Shown here one piece after another: positions 1 to 13,400 of a DNA stretch of 64,000 nucleotides. Each line of letters begins with the position of its first letter. Position 1 is the stretch's first letter. The notes beneath the pieces are model-generated. The model did no database searches. It saw nothing but the letters and a program-made list of their open reading frames with translations, and was not told where the DNA came from. This stretch comes from Paragonimus westermani. Its lineage: Eukaryota; Platyhelminthes; Trematoda; Plagiorchiida; Troglotrematidae. Location of the stretch: NCBI GenBank assembly GCA_008508345.1, contig QNGE01003259.1, positions 15,089 through 79,088 of the forward strand, in the 5' to 3' direction. Both the position numbers and the translations under genes were made by a program.

Positions 1-1560
1 CGCGAAATAGCGTCTAACATTACTTGTGCCGATTGAAAGTTGTCAAACAGCAACACCTTGTCGTCAGCATAATCAAGATCGGTCAGTCTTTCACCAGGTA
101 GGAGGTCCACGCCGGCATCTGGTGAGTGCCGGAGACAATCCTCCATTATTTCGTCTATGACGAAATTAAACAAAAATGGTGAGAGCGGACAGCCTTGACG
201 TACGCCACTCATGGTGCTGAAACTGTCAGACAGTTCATCGTAAACCCTAACCTGAGCTGAGGTATGGGAATAGAGTGCCGGCAGTATGTTCACATACTTA
301 GTCGGTACACCTCTGCGTTGGACCGAATCCAAGAGTGTAGGTCGATCCACTGAATCGAACGCACCTTTATTGTCGAGAAATACAACAACAACGTGGCGCA
401 CTATTGTGCTTTGTGCCGAAATGCGAAACTCTACGAATGGAATGCGTGAGCCACGCATAATTGCAATAGTCCCTTAGCCCGTCGCTCCTGAACATCGAGC
501 ATATCGCCTAGTTGCTTCTTCTCATGAGTAAGACGACCAGCTCCTGCGTTCTTATAACCGTCAATCAATAATGTTTGAGTGTTTGGTTTGTCGCAGAATA
601 CTAAGGAGCATCGTAATAGTTCTTCTTGACAGCATCGGAATTGTCGTCTGTTGGAGCATATACGATTGTGGCAAATGAATAACCTCTTTATGGTCTGGCG
701 GCCGATTGTGGCCGAACTGTCTAACGTCCCACAGTCCACCGTTCAGTGGAATCCAGTCGGTCAAATTCTGCTGTGCCTCATGGCTTAGTGAAATCCCCAG
801 CTCAACTTGATTGCTTGTTTGGGCTTTGGCGTCACGACGGACCCTGATATTGGACAACTCATCCACAACATTATGCAGGGGTGGATTCAAATGGACGGCA
901 ACACTGATATCGTAGGGCCTGTATCGGAGATGTGGCGCACAACCAGTTCCGGATTCGAGTGCTGGTTAAAGTAGCCTGCTGCCCGCTCATCCTAGATTAC
1001 AGAGGGCGCAAAAATCCACCAGTTGTTTTGGTATGACGGAAGAAATTTGGAGCAGGAAAGAAACTTAAGATAATCGGGCTTATCTGTCAGAGCAGCGAGA
1101 ACTTCTGGTCCTTCCCGACCATTCATGGTTCAAAAGGTACTGATTTGAGGTACCTCACATCGAGTCTGTTACTCAAATGTCTAGTGTGTGAGACAACAGG
1201 ATATGGGGTTTTCTTGAGCAATCTTTCCTGGAGCCAGATTCCAGAGTCTAACTCCCACGGCAATGTGGGGTTTGTCTGCGCTCACGCAACAGTGAGTAAA
1301 GCATTATTGTGTAGTTTTGGTTACTAGTACGTCTTGTGACCACATAAGGTTTTTGAATCATGCCGAAAGCATTTCGACCGTTTTGAGCAGTACTTTGGCG
1401 ACCGTGATTAATCAAAGTTCTCCTTTCTGACGTTCTTCCCTAAACGGAAGACAGCAGTATTGCAACTATGAAAAGTTATGCCGCATGTTGATTTCACGTC
1501 TTTGTTTATGTTCTCCTACGCTGTGACATGTAACCCCGTATATGTAACTGCTTTTTGTAC
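1..1560 (-). mobile_element. LINE (EEP-type non-LTR retrotransposon) copy, decayed
   Basis: Read on the minus strand, about 890 down to 480 resembles part of an endonuclease/exonuclease/phosphatase (EEP) domain, with a segment like 'LTDWIPLNGGLW'. From about 430 down to 1 is reverse transcriptase: a VDR block, then 'VRQGCPLSPFLFNFVIDE', then the catalytic box '[12 protein letters not shown]'. Most of the region between the two domains is missing, so the copy is internally deleted as well as frameshifted. The segment from about 900 to 1560 resembles the 5' region of the LINE at 61550-63570, for example the 'cggaagacag' block near 1446 and 63550. The RT end runs off the left edge. It is closely related to the plus-strand LINE at 5049-8458 in the RT region. 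It cannot encode an active protein. Confidence 0.85.
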
Positions 1561-2884
1561 AGCTGTTCGTTTTTGGTCCGGCTGACAGTTGTGTGTGGTA
1601 GGATGGAAGTCCTAGTCACTATAGCTCTCCAGATCGACACGGTGTACATTCTTGGCCACCACATTACGATAGGCCGGGAATGATTTCTTTTATCGTGTCC
1701 TTTGCATACCACCTCTTTATCGGGACACTTTGAACACGGATGGCGATGGTACGTACAATAAGATCTGTACTTGTAGTCACCGATACTTTTCCCTCAGGAG
1801 GTTGAAGTAGACAACGGAAGTCGGAGATTCCCTCGAAGTTTTGTATTGAATCGGAGTGGCCAATGGGTCCTTATTGAATGTGATGGGATTGCTGAAAACC
1901 TTATCGAAAGACCGAAACTGTTTGGAAACATATCGTAGATCCGGTGGCCTATTTTCCAAAACCTGTTGAGGTCTGCTTTTAAGCTTTATTCCTCCTATGA
2001 ACGCTCCTCGGATTGGCCATTTTCTTTTTATCAGCAATGGTAGACTCAAGTTTGCATTTGTTTGCTAGTGTCTGAAGAGACCTCTCGAACTTCTGTCCAT
2101 CCTGTTGTTTGTTTGTTACTAGAGAACGACGTGCAAGACTTTTGTTCGCGAATTTTACATGCGTTCTTCAAAGTTTCGAAGTGCATTTCAAACCAGACAG
2201 GAACGTGTTTGGCGGGAGTGTTACGCTTTTTGGGTTCATGCGTTTCCACTGTTATCGTTATCCTAAAGATGCCGCACAGTTTAGCTCAATGTCAAAATTT
2301 TCCGTTTGCAAGAAGTGTTCTGTTTTGAAACTTGCATCCTCATCACCGCCACCAAGCAAGCTTGTACTTGAATTTCAAAGAGTTATCCACGAATCAAAGT
2401 TGATCAGTCTGACAACTGCAGTATGTTAGTTGAAGCGCAGGAGACGGAAACATGATAAAGCTATCCGTTGATGGTGTGTTTATGAACAGTCTGTCACACA
2501 TAACCTTATCAAAAATTACATTTCATACCTTATCTGCAGGCCCCTTGCTTCGTCGATTATTTTCCACGCCCTGTTCGTCAGCAACACTATGAATTTAACC
2601 TCAGAACCCACGCATATTATATAACCACAGCTATCCGTTCTTGAATTTGGTTCAGATCACATTGGTTTCTCCATCGAATTGCTGGTAAGTAAGTGAGAAT
2701 TTCGGCTTGTGGATACTGAATACGTTCCAGTACACTCCAGTCAGCCCCTCTCGACTGCGTTGACCATTGTTAGATTGACCACATTTGGCATGATTAAATT
2801 ATTATGTGCAAACGCTCAGCCACATTCGCCTCCGAGTAATTCTCAGATTGCCCGACCGCCTCAAGGGGAGACACTGCAGACATC
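1561..2884. other. No gene recognised
   Basis: Only short overlapping ORFs are present (the longest, 106 codons at 2109-2429 +, overlaps others on both strands). None has recognisable domains. No repeat seen elsewhere in the window was identified here. Confidence 0.5.
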
Positions 2885-3065
2885 TTGTTAGCTCCAAGAC
2901 TGCGAGTTCATGGTCGCCTTGTGAAAATCTATTTGAAGTTCCGACCCTGGCTATGGCACGCATATGCACTACTGACAAGCTCTAAGAGAAGGGAAGTCGA
3001 ATCTGGTTTTTCTTTTCGAAAGTGACTGACGCGAAGGCTTATGAGAATGTGGCAGCCGAGGAATA
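2885..3065 (+). mobile_element. tRNA-derived hammerhead SINE, diverged copy
   Basis: This is the same family as the SINE at 25894-26090. Shared blocks are the weak B-box-like stretch near 2937, 'gcactactgac', 'agctctaagaga' and 'cttttcgaaag'. The hammerhead core is damaged: the first box reads CTGACAA instead of CTGACGA, and the GAAA box is altered. Confidence 0.65.
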
Positions 3066-4218
3066 TCCTGCGTCGTATTCAATTCTTTACTCCATTTAAG
3101 CCTGGTATAGCACAGCCGTCTGCGAAATCTGGGCTCTGTGAGTGCCGTTCAGGCAACGTGCATCTAGATACATTTTTCCAGCACGTCTCAGTTTTGTCGT
3201 TTAGTGGGTACCGTTGAGTTTTGAGTGTTCTACATAATTTATTTTTGTTAAATGGGATGCGCTGAGTGTCATACGAACATCTTCCATTGATCAACGTTCG
3301 CAAGAGCAACCAGATGTCGGGTGTTTATATTTCTTCTCAGTTTTTAGCGTGGTAGTGGTGTATCGTAAGTCTCATTCATTCAGGTCACTCGGAGAGTCGT
3401 TCTTCGAAGTTTGTCTATTTCCCAGCACGGATGAACCTTGAGCAGTTGGCTTGTGAAAAAGCTACTCAGTTTGAGGTTTTATATCGGAAAGATCTCGAGT
3501 GATTTTTATGAAATCTCTTCTCCCTTCTAAACGTAACTTGTAGTTCCCGTACAGGTGGTTTTCACTTATTTACTCACGGGCAGAGGGCCGCTGTTGAAGG
3601 AAATGCTGTAAGATGCAACATTATCAATATTTTGTAGGAATGGCTTATCATTATACCGATGGTTAGATTTTGGTGTGGAGCGGCAAAATGGAGGCGAGCA
3701 GCGGGGGTTTGAGTTTCTTAAATTGACAGTCCTTTAAAATCAATATACAAATATTCGTACAGTGGAATGCTTTATCGTAATGCGGCCTACTAACCGGGGG
3801 CTTAAATTTTGCGCTTGCGTAACTGTGGCCAATCAAGGATTTCTCTCCCCATAAAGAACTGGAGAATTTTTTCGAACGCGCAGACCAAATCTTTCGAATG
3901 ACACTAGAATAACACAAGGACTGCATTTCTATGTTGGGTTGACTACCGAGGAGAGCTTCAACTTCGAATACTTGCAGTAAAACTCAGTGAGCTTCAGCGC
4001 TCGAGATGATTGGCGTACTCTAACGGACTCCACAAGTTTGCTATTGTGGTAAAGTGGACTCAGTAGAATGAGAAAGCACTGCAGAACACTTAACCATACT
4101 GAATTTTAGGTGCTTCCAAAAACCAGAAATGATGAGAGTTTACTCCAAACTACTGAAAATGTGTGGAACTCGTTTGCCGTATAACGCTGTGATCTGTTTT
4201 CCCTGTCGTTTGTTTCAG
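3066..4218. other. Upstream region of the asparaginyl-tRNA synthetase gene; no exon identified
   Basis: The first coding exon, 5' UTR and promoter of the synthetase gene must lie here or further upstream, because exon 4219-4472 opens mid-codon. I could not pick out a short ATG exon with a supporting donor site. A pyrimidine-rich tract ending in AG at 4217-4218 is the acceptor. The ORFs here are short and unrecognised. Confidence 0.5.
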
Positions 4219-4472
4219 GTGGAACACAGGTGTATACATCAGAAAAGCGAGGTTGTGATAAAACCGGTGACGGATCTGCGGAAGCGCCGTTAAAGACAGT
4301 GCTTCAAGCGCTTATTCACCTAAATGGAAAAGTCGAAGCCGATACGCGAATCTGGGTTGATGGGACGGGCGATGAGAAGTGGGATAAAGTTTCCAAGACA
4401 AAACTAAGGAGAACCATGAAACTTTATGCCGCAGAGATGAAAAAAATAGAAAAGGAGAAAGCCGCACAATCG
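4219..4472 (+). CDS. NARS1: NARS exon: N-terminal extension
   Basis: The acceptor AG is at 4217-4218 and the donor is GTGGGT at 4473. The first two bases complete a split codon; the next 84 codons read [11 protein letters not shown]... to ...IEKEKAAQS. '[16 protein letters not shown]' matches the conserved N-terminal module of animal cytosolic AsnRS, and the basic helix that follows ([14 protein letters not shown]) is typical of the extension. An open frame continues to 4910, but that is intron read-through. Confidence 0.92.
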
Positions 4473-7400
4473 GTGGGTCAAGTTGCTCGTTCTACTGTCT
4501 TTTTGAACTTGCATTTCCAACATGTCACTGTAATTTTGCGATCTCGCGCAACCAAACTTCCATTTTTTACAACTTCAGATGGGTCTATGCTGTTTATGCA
4601 AGTTTCATGTTTCCGTGTACTATACTTCCAGCACATTCCGATCACTGGGAAAGCCGACGCTGTGGGATGCGGATACCTGACTTACATCGCGTTTGCGGCG
4701 TTAGAAGGAGAACAGTCTGTGGAGATTTCCGACCCCAAAGACTATTGCGCCTATCAGGATGCTAGAATAATCAGTCAGCAGTTGTGTAGCGATATTATTT
4801 TACCCCTTGTATGGAGGCGGTGTACTGTTTTAGCTTTGTTTCCATGTAACGTCACATCTGTTTTCAGATTAGCCATGGGCACTGTCGCCAACACGTTCAT
4901 TTTGCTGTAGGCATCCTCACAACCTGCAGCGTGAGTGCCACTGTTTGAGGCACTTGATAGGAGTGATGGTATTGCTGGGGCCAACATTAGGGTCAGTGCA
5001 TAACGAGCCGATCAATACCGGTCTATCTCCGTTACAACCTGACTGGATCGTGACGCGGTATGACGGCCTGCACATCTCAGCGACCTATTAAACCAAAGTG
5101 GACTGTGTAGTCACTACACAGACAGTCACCCATACCAGACAGGCTAATGGGCAAAGTTCTGAGGAATCGCAGTCTCCTAGTCCTCTAGGTTGGGGGTTGA
5201 AAGAAGGTTGGCACCTTTTTTCTGAAAAAGTATCAATTCTGGTACACTGCTACTCACCCGCTGCCTTGCCGTACAGGCTTTTGAACAAGACTGTTTGAAA
5301 ACCCTACTCGTTCTCCTTTCTAGGTCTGGGCTTGCTGACAGTGTCTCAGCCCAAATACAACCATGAATACTCACAACAGCAACAATTCCATACTGCACCG
5401 GCGCTCTCCCAGTATACACTGGGTGGCCCTAATTGCTGCATATAACAGGCTGAATAGGCGAGAACATGTTATTGCTGACCCCTCCCCCATTGTCTTACCA
5501 AGTTTAGCTCTCAGACCTCTCCCAACCCCCATTTCTGCTAACTACTTTGCAAGTCCGACAACAGATATAACTAATCATGATAACACTGTGCCAGTAAGTC
5601 TCATCTCTTACAACTCAGCCTGAGACCTCCCTCGTCCTTTGCTTAGACCTAGAATGCGATTTAATATAGGTGCTTTCAACGTTTGCACTCTAAAACAGAT
5701 ATCTCACCAATCCGCTCTCACACGAAAGTTAGGCTCGTTGAATGTCGCTGTCTGCTGCATTTTGCAGACTAGAATGCAGGACAGTAGTCAGTGTATGGAA
5801 CTAACGGCACCCACATTGTCTATCGGATGCTGGTTATACACTTCGGACAGCTATACGACCGCCGTTACTGGTCAGGCTTTGGTAGTTGTAGTTCCCAGCA
5901 CTGTGACCGCAATCCCACTAGTAGGTTGGATTCCTATTAACAGTAGATTTTGTGTCGTGCGCTTGACAGGTTTTCTTGAAACCAACTTTAGGCGCAAAAC
6001 CTTCACAAAATCTCTTCATTGTGCCTGCTCATGCTTCAACAGAATGTAGTGACATCAGCGTCAAGGTCGCCTTTTATTCAACTTTGGCCGCTCTTCTTCG
6101 GTCGACACGTGGTACTGATATAGTCACCCTGCTCGGAGATGTGAACGTCCAGGTCGACCGTTCTGGTGAAGCCAAGTTTGGTTTAGGTGGCACGTTTGGG
6201 ATAGCACAACATCGGTCGGATAATGGCGGGCGACTGTTGCAGCTATGCGCTAAACATAAGCTATTTTTAGCTAGCACTAGTTTTAGATATCGTGCGAATC
6301 AGACCTGCCCTCAGATAGACCACACAGCTGTTAGTTATAGGTGGCGGGGTTTCATTCAGGGCTGCCGTTCTTACTAGATTATTACTTAGGTTCAGATCAT
6401 GCGTTGGTACGTTGCCATTTCGTCCTTACTTTTGCTGGGCAACGAACCCACCGTCAGCAGCGAATGGCTGTTGCGAAACTGGCCATACCGTCCGTACCAA
6501 GCCCGCTTAGATAGACGGCTTTATAGTTCTCACTCCGAAAATCTAAATGATTGTTGGATCGAGATCTCACAGACCATCCGTGAAGTAGACACGGCAATTT
6601 GCGGCACGGGGGTTTGTGGTTCGAACAAACATTGGATCTCGTCGAAATCTCTGGAGTTGTTAGAAGCCAGACGGATAATTCCTTTTGACAGTCCACATAA
6701 CAAGTTTCGGAGAAATATCCGTAGGAAGCTGAAACGCAGCCTAAGGGCTAATCTTGAGGCTTGGTTAATGGAAAAAGTTAAGGAAATGGAGACCATCTTT
6801 GCTTCAGGGAATATCGGTAAACTCTTCAGGCTTATCCGTGATGCTGGACCTAGGCAACCGTCTGTCAGTGAATCTATCAGCTCGATAGGTGGTACTCATC
6901 TACAGTAAACCCAGAAGGTTAGGGTGGTGGAAGGAACACTTTAGCTGGCTTCCTGCTTCTACTTTGTTACCGCCACAAACCTGTAGTATAACACTTTGGT
7001 CGGTAGGTTTGGCACCATCCACTGAGACTGAGGTCCGCAATTGTATTTCACTTTTCAACCTTAATAGGTCCGCCCGTCCAGATAATCTCGTGCCAGACCT
7101 CATCAAAGGAGGTGAGGAGGCGTTAGTAGGGGCTTTCATGCAGTTGTTTCAACTTGTGTGGACGATGGAGACAATCCTTCCTTATTAAGGTCACTCAATA
7201 ATAGTTCCCGTACTCAAGAAAGGTATCAAGAGCTCTTACGAATACCACAAAGGAATTAGGTTGACTTCAGTCATTACTAGGGTTCTGGCACCCATTATAC
7301 TTCATCGACACACTGTAGCCTGGGAAGAAACATCAGGCAGGGGCAAGCAGGGTTTCTCCCTGGGCGATGATGTATAGATCACATTTTTACTCTTCGTCAA

Positions 7401-10400
7401 ATTCTAGAGCAGCGTCATGTGTACCGCCAGCCAAAAATGGCCATATTTCTTGACTATAAAGGAACGTATGATTCGGTGGATCGATCTGCAGAGTCGTTTA
7501 AACGCAGGGGTGTACCTATCAAGTATGTGAGCATACTGTCGGCACTTTATTCCACTATTTTAACTCAGGTTAGGGTTTTCGGTGAACTGTCTGACAGTTT
7601 CAACACCATGGGCGCCGTACGTTAAGGCTGTTCTACCCACTTTCACCATGTTTGTTAAGTTTTGTCATGGACGAAATAAAGGTGGACTGTCTGCGGCACT
7701 TACAAGATGCCGGCGTAGACCTGTTACCTGGTTGAAGGCTGACTGATTTCGATTATGCTGACGACAAAGTATTGTTGATTCACAACTTTCAAGCAGCACA
7801 AACAGTGCCAGAGGCTATTTCACGTTCTGTTAAACACTTCTGGATGCGATTTGTGGCTTCGAAGTGCAAAGTGCTTCAGCAAGACTGTTGTGTTTTCGTG
7901 GATTTAATGTTGCACAAGAAATTCTTGGAGGTTATTGACCAGTTTGTGTACCTGGGAAGCTGCATCAGCGGTGGTGGAGGTGTAGGAAATGAAATAGGAG
8001 TGTGTATCTTCAAGGCTAGGACATTATTTGCCGATCTGGAGCACCTCTGGAGATATCTCTCTGAGGATCAAAGCTGGCGCATATAGGGTGGTAGTGTATT
8101 ACTGTGTTAATTCACGGCAGTGAAATAGCCGTTCAGAGTAGTGGGCATGAACCGTCTTCAGGTGTTTGACGACCAGTATCTGTGTTGGGTCGCTCGTATC
8201 GGGTAGCACCAACTAGTAATCAACGAGCATGTTAGGAAGCGGGTATTTGGTAGTGATTGTCGAACGAACTCTTGTGTAATCCTTACATTTGCGCAGACTT
8301 AAATGGTTAGATTACATACTAGCGATGCCAGCTAATAGTCTACCACATCGAGCACTTTTTGCCGACGCTGCGACCAACTGGTGGAAGGTTCGAGGTGGAC
8401 AAATGATGACTTGGCATAAGGAGATGAGGCCGTTCACGAAAGGGTTAGTCACTGTAGGNCACGTTGAGGTATTCGGCAGAGCGTTCGAAAACTCGCACCT
8501 CTGGCTTGACAATCCACCACAATAAGACTTGAGAAGCAGTCCGAGAAAATTGAATGTGTTCCTTAGCAAGCAGGACACTTCAGATGGGAAAATGACAAGA
8601 GCTGTTATCAGAGAAGACCTTGTTATCCCTCATACCCTAGCATGCTTTTCATCAGCATCGTCAGCAAACTTCCGGTTCAATCGCCATCGAGATAAAGATT
8701 CGTTCGCACCCCTGACTAGCTCAATTCTGCATCGATGTGTAGTGTAATTGTAATAGACATTTGGAAACAGGGTCTTAGTCACGTGGTTTACACTTAACTT
8801 ATACGTACTCTAGATCGTGTAGGCGTGTCCCCAGAATTATAACGCTTTGTTGATATCAGCCAACACATTCATCTCCCTTAACTTCCATCAGTCCTATTTT
8901 AAAAGAACGCGTTGGAGAGGCGTTTGATCTGTTATCAGGAAGATCTTAGCGCTGTTGTTTTCGCAAGCCTCTTTGATATACAACGAAGTCGCCCGTAAGA
9001 GAACGGGGCGAATTTCCCTCATTGTCCACCAGGTCGTCGCAGGTCACATTTAAGTGGTTGGAGTTGCACGCGAAGTGAAGGTGACCAACAGACGATTATG
9101 CGACGCTTCCAGCATACGATCAAATAGAAAGCAGAAGTGAGATAATGGAGCAGGTGAGGGGAAAAGGTAGTTGGAAAACTGCGTACCCGGCGAACCCTGG
9201 AACAGGTGTATCAAGGCTGTTCAGCTCAATTGGTCAGTACACGGAAGGTGCCGAAGGGACAGAACACCTCCCTTTCACTGTAGAACCACAGGTAGTGCGA
9301 ACACCGCCTAAAACAAAATCAACTAGCCACTTATTGAGCTCAGGCAAACCTAGAATGGTTGCACCCTTAGCCATTGTGCAATAACTAAATGAATTCATAG
9401 TCAACTTGAGTTGTATGGACAGATTGTTAACTACAGTGCCCTCTTCGTAAGTGCGAATGGCAGGAAATTCATTGCTGCTTTCTCGCATTACACGAAGGCT
9501 TTCTTAACATCAATAAGGTCTGTCTTTAGTTTCCGTGCATTGAGTTCACTGGTGCAAAGGATACGTCACGCTGGACAACAACGTCGGCTGGCTCAACTTC
9601 CCTGATCCCTGTCGCTGCGTCAACTAACTGTGCTGGACCAGATGCGTTTTATTCACTCGTCCTTATCCATTTCACCATTTTTATCCGTTGTCTACTCTCT
9701 GAATGTCAGAATCATTACATTTCTTTTTACGATTGAAGCAGGTCACATTTCACGTCAAACCATCTGGGTTGCTTCTCATCTCACAAACCTGTCGATGGCT
9801 AGCACGTCAACGCCACAGTCTTCTAGATTGGTCAAACTCTCAAGAGTTCCATTTTGTGTCCCGGCTACGTAGGAAATAGTTGGTAAAACCATGTCCGCCT
9901 CTTAACTTGGAGAAAAATGGGATGGTTCAACGCGGTATCAGTTGGGGATACATTCGGGGTGCTTCCTTTTGTTTTCCAATCCGCATCACAGGGCTTCTCT
10001 ACTTCTCCAGAGGGCGTACATACATGGAAGTCATCAACAAAATATTCCACGCTTGCGCTACTGCGTCTGTTAAGGTGAAAATGTTTCCGAATCGGTTACG
10101 ATGCCAAATAGGGTTCGCTGGTTTGCAGACCACTCCTAACCAAAGATGTCAGTAAAAGCGCTGAGGGTCATCGTGGGTTGTGAAGTTTCTCAAAGACGTG
10201 GCAACAGTGAAAGATGGTGCCGGGATGGGTTTTTCGGTACAAGGAGAAATTTGCAATGAATTTCACATGTCTCAGAACTGCTTTCTGAATTTTTTTCATT
10301 GCTAGGGAATCCCATTTTTTGGGTAAAAAAACGCCTCTTCTCTCCAAAAAACAATTTTATCCAATCAGAATGAACAGAAATTCCAGAAACCTGCCTGACC

Positions 10401-13400
10401 TTTACTTCTGCCGTGCTCATTAGTCACTCAGTCACTTTATCTGCTAGTTTTAGTAACTGTTCTTCAGTCTTCTGATCTGAGTGTTTGTGAGTCACCGTGC
10501 ACCGTATAAATATCCTGTATTTTTCTACTTGTCGCGCACTTTTTTTGGAACGGAACAAAGTGGCTTTTTGCATTCGTTTTATTATTTGAATCGAGAGCAA
10601 TCTGCGAGGGCAGTCGCCTTATTCCTGGGATTGAAGTTTTTCTTGTTTCAGGACAAATCGAATTTTATCAAGCGCGCATTCCTAGTATGTGTCCGATCCA
10701 ACTGTAAGGTACTTGACAGTTGAGGGATCGTTCCGACTCTCTGTTATCTTCACGAACTTTAAAGTCATGGTTGCCATTCATCACAATTACCATTGGTAAT
10801 TGATTGAAAAATTCACATACTTATTCAGTCACGTATTTTATCTCTGAGGTAGATTTGCCATATTGGCCAGTACTTTCCCTTGTAAGGAATGCCCTCTATC
10901 AGTAACGCTGGACATTCCCGTGGCTGTTCTTTTCATAATGAGAACACCATATCGATGATATACTGATTATACAGTGTGGCTGTTTGCATTGGGCTAATTA
11001 TAACATTGGTAAGTGGCATGCTGTCTGAACACATATAGTATGGGTTTCTCATGGTTCGCTCGAGGTAGAGACAGAATTATTATTCGTCTTGCGTATACGA
11101 AACTATGGACGAATGTCGGTAACCCTATTATATGTCAAGTTGAACACTGTTCGGTTGGACAACGTCCTAGACAATCATCGTGCTCCAATGACGGTGGCGT
11201 TCCGCGAGAAAACATCCATGTATTCTGAGCATATTGTGTTATCAACACAAATGAAATGGCGGAGTTTTGCCTGAGAGAAGGTTAACATCACCTGTAAATG
11301 TTTCCTACTAGCTGGTTGTAAAACGTCGCCATTGTCTAGTTGTTAAAAAATGGTATGAGTAACCAAATTTTTCAACTCACCACATATAGTCGAAAACCGC
11401 TTCTTGGTATTCTTGGTACCTTGGCGCCCTGATGCCTGAATGTATGAGCTGCGATGAATTTTCTACATTTTTATTCATTATACAAAACCCAAGTACAGTG
11501 GCACTAATAGATGCATAGTACAAATAGTTGGAAATCCCCATTGAAGTGAAAAACAAGGTTTCAGTGGACGGGCTGTCTTCTGTAAATTCTGCTCTGTAGC
11601 TGGCATAATTACCGAAATGTAGGTGACGCTTAGATTGTAACTGATAAAAAAGAAATGGAAAGAATAATGTGATTGAATGGACACTCAGCACTACCCCTCT
11701 GTGGTTAGGGACGCAGACAAAGTGGGTTGGCAGTGCGAATCGAGCTGAGTCAGCGAGACGAAAACAAATGGTTAACAGGTCGGTGGCCGTGTTTTGTCAA
11801 AAAGCGCCAGGGTTTGAACGAACTGTTTTTGATCACACAGATTCGGATGACGTAATCGGATTGTCACCGCTTCGGTGTTGTGTCCGCAAAAGAGGTTTGG
11901 CCAGCAAGTTGGTTTATTGCTCAAACTTCCGTACAGGTCAGGTCAAAAACTGAACCACAAACGCGTGCACTCATTTGCACGACAGACATGCACTCACATA
12001 CATTGGGTGACGGTACGTTGTCATTCGCCTCGGTGAAGGTTCTCACACAGCATGTACACACTGTTCCGATAGTCTCTTCTTGTCCGTCGTGTTCGGTGCT
12101 TTTCCTTTTGTTCCTGAATGTCGCCTGTGGGTAATACACTACTTGTGAGTAGTATACTACTCACAGCGAAATTGCCTGTTATACAACACCGGCTACTGAC
12201 AAGATACAGTATTCGACCGCTTGGAACAAAGTGTCAGGGGCCCGATGGGCGGTGCGCAGCGTTCTGTGTGTCTATGTGCCGATTACAACGGATCGAGTGG
12301 GTCAGGATTGATGAATTGATGTCCCCTTCCTTGTCCCAGAGCAAATTTCGGTGGAGCAGTGTCCGCCGCCTTTTCAGGCAAGTGCTTAATGGTGCGACCT
12401 GTGTGTACTGAACCACAGAAACAGTCAAGGCAATAGATCTAGCAGGAGGCCAGAGTAGCTGGCGCGTTATCTTTCAATTTCAATGCTATCACCCATTTTG
12501 CGTTGCTGGTGGTATCGGTAGCGGTGGATATTCATCATCTTGCCATTTTGAGCCGCTTCATTGACACTCAGGTCATCTGGAACGCCTCTGACAATGATAA
12601 GGTCATTCAAATGAGCGAAAACCGTGTTTGAAACCGTTTTACTCATATTACTTCAAGCCCGCAGGAGGGTGTTCACGTGCTGTATCAGACAGCTGCCCTG
12701 TGATGCGACCAACGTACGATATCCGACACGAGTGAGCAAACGAGTGCACACAAAGGCTGGTTATACGGCGTGGAATTTATCTTTTGGTTTCATCATAGCA
12801 GTAGTTGCAGGGGAACCCATATAATTGGGCAGCAAGACAACTGGTCCTGTCTAACTTTTTGAGCCTTTCCTTAACAACTTCATCCATAGGATCTCTCGAA
12901 CGGAAGATTGGTAAAAGCAAACTTTTCATTCCTTCACTTAGGCTTCACCCCAATCACCGACATCCCATTCCAAGTAAAACGCGTCGGGCAACCCTTCTGC
13001 ATGAACATTTCTCGCGGAAACTTTAGCTCGGCTCGTAAATTGTCATTGATAAATATCTTTATTGCCCTTCCTGACAGAAGTCGCATGAGGTTTCCTCTTC
13101 AATTTAACAAGATTAAATTGTCGAGGTGAATTCATTGTACACCCTAAATCTGCACACTCTTCGGTGGAATGAACCATCTGCTCCTTACTATGCCGACATC
13201 CATGGAGAATACTTGGTATTGCATCTAGGTTACTTTTTGTTCTTCTGACAGATCGCCCGGGCTGAAACTGAAGCTTCCCTAGCGGAGGCTGCAGCGATCA
13301 AGATATCTCTCGATCCAAAACTACCTCCAGCCGTACTATGCAAGATTCGAGAACTGCCTTCTCATTTTGGTCAACGTGTACGCGTATACGGTTGGGCGCA

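Noticed and set aside
4473..4910. Extension of the first NARS exon frame to 226 codons
   Set aside because: The frame runs through a good donor at 4473, conserved protein similarity stops exactly there, and the next exon joins in frame.
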